The notes below the pieces were generated by a model that did no database searches, was not told the DNA's origin, and saw nothing but the letters and a program-made list of their open reading frames with translations. The translations under genes were made by a program, and so were the position numbers. From Bacteroidia bacterium (lineage in GTDB: Bacteria > Bacteroidota > Bacteroidia > NS11-12g > UBA955), in assembly GCA_030158725.1 (NCBI GenBank), contig JAOASJ010000093.1, positions 1 through 37,255 of the forward strand: a stretch of 37,255 nt of DNA, read 5' to 3'. Every line of letters starts with the position of its first letter. Position 1 is the stretch's first letter. Shown here in pieces: positions 34,683-37,255 of this stretch.

Positions 34683-37145
34683 TTACAACACCACTACTTT
34701 CTTTACAACCGTTCCCCCAGCTATTGTGATGTAGAAAGTATAAATTCCTTTGGGTAATTCTAAGGTTTTTAAATTGTCTTGCTCAAACAACAATTTGCCA
34801 ATTGCATCCACAACTTTAAGTTTGAAATCTTGAGTGCATTGTATCGTTAATTCACCTTCACTTGGATTTGGGAAAATATTGACTTGCTTGGTCAACCATT
34901 CATTTACGGCGATATTAAGTTTGTTCACCTTAAATGCTAATGAGGTTTTGGCGCATAGAAATCTTTTATACGCTTCAACGGTATAAAGACCAGTGTCGTT
35001 GATGTTCAAATATGCTTCAGAGCTAATGCTTAAAAACACACCATTTTTATACCACTTCAGGCTATCCGCTTTCATATTGGCAACAAACAAACTGTCATTT
35101 ATTTGTGAAATAATTGGACGTTTCAAGGAATCAATGCAAACCGAATTGACGGCAAAAGGTTGACTGGTTTTAGTACAATGAAAAGGCCTGTGTACTTCAA
35201 CAGAATAGTTGCCAGTATCGCCCATGTGAAAATTGTTTTGTTTGCTGGCTTGAACAAGTTGCCCATTTTTAAACCAAAACAAGCTATCTGTTTGATAATT
35301 GACAACAAACAGTGAATCTCGACTTCTGGAAATTATTGGCGTTTTTAAAGTATCTATACAGAGGGTCTTAATTGCAAAAGCGCTGCTGCTTTTAGGACAA
35401 TTTAAAGCTCTATGTAAAACGACATAAAAAGTGCCGGTGTCTTTAAAATGATAGTAATTCTTATATCCTTTTTGAACCGCCATGCCATTAAGCACCCATA
35501 CCAAACTGTCTGAGCTGTAATTGCTCACCATTAAGGTGTCTCGGCTGCGCAAAATGATTGGCACAGACAAAGTATCAGCACAAGGTCTTATAACTAGAGT
35601 ATCGGTAATTGAACAGAATGATTGGTTGCTCGATTGGCAAGTGTAGGTTCCAAATTTAGTAGCTTGTAAAGAATCAGAACTTGAGACAAGACTATCCTTA
35701 TAAAACCAACGGTTACAAAAGGCGTTGGGTGGTGATGCTAATGTTTTAGTAAAAATAGAGCCTGAAGCAAATACCGTGTCTTTTCCTAGGAAATGCTGGT
35801 TTACTTTGGGGTAAATTATCAAGGTCTTGAGCGCAGTATCCGTGCGTGTAGAGTTTGCTGCAATAAAACGAACTTGCACGCTACCAGTATCTGAAAAACT
35901 ATAGCTTGTATTTATAGCAGTTGAAATCAAAGCAAAGGTGTCGTTTGAATACAATTTACGCAAGCCCCATTGAAACTTGTTGCCATTAAACGTATCCTTA
36001 CCCCACAATTCAATGGTGTTTGATCGGCAATCCAATTGGTACGAATAATCTATTGCTGGGGTATAGAAATAAGATTGGTTAAAGTTGGGAAGCGAAGTTG
36101 AAATAGAATTTGAAAAGAAATTTCTAATTTTAAAAAAATTGCAGAATTTTCCTTCAGTGTTTGGGCTACTTATTTCAATTAAGTGAACAGAATCTTGGAT
36201 TGACCCATAAATTTTGCCGTTCTTTGCCATTTGTAATTGAGTATAAGAATTATTATTCCCAATTTTGATAAACGATCGCTTTTCAATATTTAGTTGCAAC
36301 AAACTGTCTGGGTAGACCAAATATATTAGTTTGCCATTTGGGGAAAATTCAGCAAAATAAACACCACCTTTAACATCAAATAATTTGTTTTGTGTGGAAA
36401 ACAGGCTATTTTCTGAATTGAATTTCAAAATTTCAATTTTTTCTCGATTAAAATCAATGTGAATAAATTGATTCCCATTGCTAGAAAATTTAGAACAAGA
36501 TTGTGCACCTGAGCCAGAAAATGTAGAATGAAAAAAACCGATATTCTGTGTTTTAAGACAGTTTGAGAGTCCATTCTTAGTAATTAAAAACTTGTTAAAC
36601 GTGCTATTCCCATATCCATGTGTAATTATCCAAATATCAACTCCATTTTGGTGATTAATTGCTTGAATGGATTCATTCACATTTGAAGTTAGCCTAATCT
36701 TTTTTTTTAGTATTAAACCTGAATCATTATTTCTATGAATCGAAAGTTCGGAATAAACTAAACCACCCTGCTGACCTCTATAATCTGTCGAAAAAATATA
36801 CATGATAGAGTCATTTAATGGATGTTTTAATATTAAAGATCCTTGAAATGACGTTGACTCGTTTTGAGTTAAAGGAAAACCAAGTCCTGTTCCATTTTTA
36901 ACTAATTTATGAAAACGATTATATACTACAATTCCGTTTGTGTAGAACAATAAATTTCCATCTTTATCACAAATGCTACTTGACGTTTCGTTGTCACCCA
37001 GCTTACATCCGCCATAAAATCTTGCTGTATCATCAAAAAAATCAAGGCCATTTCCACGCTCGATCATCCAAATATTGGCTTCTTTTTGTGCAAACCCCAA
37101 CGAATATAAACAAATAAAAAAAAGTAGTAATAGTTTTTTAAGCAT
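34683..37145 (-). CDS. T9SS-secreted protein with propeller-like N-terminus and three Ig-like repeats
   Basis: An 820-aa secreted protein. The signal peptide is at residues 1-19 (LLFFICLYSLGFAQ). Residues about 22-360 resemble the beta-propeller-like region common in Bacteroidota adhesins: ERGNGLDFF, then CDKDGNLLFYTNGIVVYNR and MYIFSTDYRGQQGG. A PKD/Ig-like stretch follows, and then three tandem repeats of about 75 residues starting near 518, 593 and 668. Each has a 'C-x-D-T/S-L-x-x-P-I-I' opening, a 'S-L-x-W' strand, 'D-T-G' turn and a late Cys. The last about 65 residues are a T9SS type A sorting domain (FPNPSEGELTI to VVKKVVVL). Function is unknown; surface adhesion or cell-surface display is likely. 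It converges on the flavin reductase gene. Confidence 0.88.
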   Translation of the reverse strand: MLKKLLLLFFICLYSLGFAQKEANIWMIERGNGLDFFDDTARFYGGCKLGDNETSSSICDKDGNLLFYTNGIVVYNRFHKLVKNGTGLGFPLTQNESTSFQGSLILKHPLNDSIMYIFSTDYRGQQGGLVYSELSIHRNNDSGLILKKKIRLTSNVNESIQAINHQNGVDIWIITHGYGNSTFNKFLITKNGLSNCLKTQNIGFFHSTFSGSGAQSCSKFSSNGNQFIHIDFNREKIEILKFNSENSLFSTQNKLFDVKGGVYFAEFSPNGKLIYLVYPDSLLQLNIEKRSFIKIGNNNSYTQLQMAKNGKIYGSIQDSVHLIEISSPNTEGKFCNFFKIRNFFSNSISTSLPNFNQSYFYTPAIDYSYQLDCRSNTIELWGKDTFNGNKFQWGLRKLYSNDTFALISTAINTSYSFSDTGSVQVRFIAANSTRTDTALKTLIIYPKVNQHFLGKDTVFASGSIFTKTLASPPNAFCNRWFYKDSLVSSSDSLQATKFGTYTCQSSNQSFCSITDTLVIRPCADTLSVPIILRSRDTLMVSNYSSDSLVWVLNGMAVQKGYKNYYHFKDTGTFYVVLHRALNCPKSSSAFAIKTLCIDTLKTPIISRSRDSLFVVNYQTDSLFWFKNGQLVQASKQNNFHMGDTGNYSVEVHRPFHCTKTSQPFAVNSVCIDSLKRPIISQINDSLFVANMKADSLKWYKNGVFLSISSEAYLNINDTGLYTVEAYKRFLCAKTSLAFKVNKLNIAVNEWLTKQVNIFPNPSEGELTIQCTQDFKLKVVDAIGKLLFEQDNLKTLELPKGIYTFYITIAGGTVVKKVVVL

Positions 37146-37153
37146 CTTTTAAG

Positions 37154-37161
37154 CAAAGATA
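37154..37161 (-). promoter_or_regulatory. -7 element TATCTTTG of the T9SS repeat-protein gene
   Basis: A perfect TAnnTTTG match, 8 nt before the ATG at 37145. It lies only 10 nt from the edge of the duplicated segment at 37172. Confidence 0.65.
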
Positions 37162-37171
37162 CACTAATTTC

Positions 37172-37255
37172 TAAAACCACTTACTATCTGCGGCATTGGC
37201 GTAGATGCTCTACCTGAACATATTCGATTGAGCCATATTCTAACAGGAAATGATT
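37172..37255 (+). pseudogene. 5'-truncated copy of the flavin reductase gene (direct repeat, copy 2), running off the window
   Basis: 82 of 84 bases match 34417-34500, and the reading frame is preserved (27 residues identical, KPLTICGIG to ILTGND). There is no start codon or 5' part. An in-frame TAA lies at 37165-37167, just upstream of the junction, so this copy cannot be the start of a gene. The match begins abruptly at 37172, and the last 55 bases (37201-37255) are exactly identical. It may be a gene remnant, the start of a tandem repeat unit, or an assembly effect. Confidence 0.75.

Noticed and set aside
34417-37255. Composite transposon or IS bracketed by direct repeats
   Set aside because: No transposase, no terminal inverted repeats, and the repeat is a piece of coding sequence; duplication or an assembly break explains it better.

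Overview
The window comes from a low-GC member of the Bacteroidota. Four things point there. Two secreted proteins (an S8 protease and an 820-residue repeat protein) end in type IX secretion (T9SS) type A sorting domains. Promoters follow the Bacteroidota -7 consensus TAnnTTTG instead of TATAAT. Shine-Dalgarno sequences are largely absent. Family content also fits: a MoxR/DUF58/DUF4350/SpoIIM operon, RqcH/NFACT, AsmA-like and OmpA-like proteins. I cannot name a genus. Gene content is mostly chromosomal housekeeping and envelope biology. I see no phage, IS element, CRISPR array or rRNA.

Layout. 1-2.3 kb (minus): initiator tRNA-fMet, a 475-aa protein with a probable degenerate nuclease-like C-terminal domain, and upstream of it a structured RNA candidate ending in a GC-rich hairpin plus U-tract. 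2.3-8.4 kb (minus): a tightly packed five-gene envelope operon, SpoIIM fusion > DUF4129-like > DUF4350 > MoxR ATPase > DUF58. 8.5-13.6 kb (plus): group III truncated haemoglobin, T9SS-exported subtilase, TerC-family membrane protein, FtsX/MacB-type permease. 13.6-15.1 kb (minus): transaldolase and voltage-gated K+ channel, probably co-transcribed. 15.2-16.7 kb (plus): RqcH. 16.7-19.4 kb (minus): AsmA-like protein. 19.6-21.6 kb (minus): gmd-fcl, making GDP-L-fucose. 21.7-23.9 kb (plus): polysaccharide-deacetylase-like and FemAB/GNAT-like proteins, divergent from gmd. 24-26.7 kb (plus): FAH-family hydrolase, M23 peptidase and Bcp peroxiredoxin, linked by 4-nt overlaps. 26.7-28.7 kb (minus): rpoN and a lipoprotein. 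28.7-32.4 kb (plus): asnS with a coiled-coil insertion, then an OmpA-domain protein. 32.5-33.7 kb (minus): mnmA. 33.8-34.6 kb (plus): flavin reductase. 34.7-37.1 kb (minus): T9SS protein with Ig-like repeats.

The most noteworthy points are these. (1) Ten genes have a perfect TAnnTTTG element very close to the start codon, in several cases only 4-6 nt before the ATG, so many mRNAs here are probably leaderless or nearly so. (2) The last 84 bases repeat an internal piece of the flavin reductase gene with only two synonymous differences. The terminal 55 nt are identical, which looks either like a partial tandem duplication or like a contig broken at a repeat. (3) There is a structured RNA/terminator upstream of the 475-aa gene. 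(4) There are unusual protein architectures: a SpoIIM fusion, an AsnRS insertion, and an OmpA domain at the N-terminus of a long uncharacterised protein. I did not find a clearly new defence or mobile system. The best candidate for an undescribed unit is the structured RNA plus the degenerate-nuclease-like gene.
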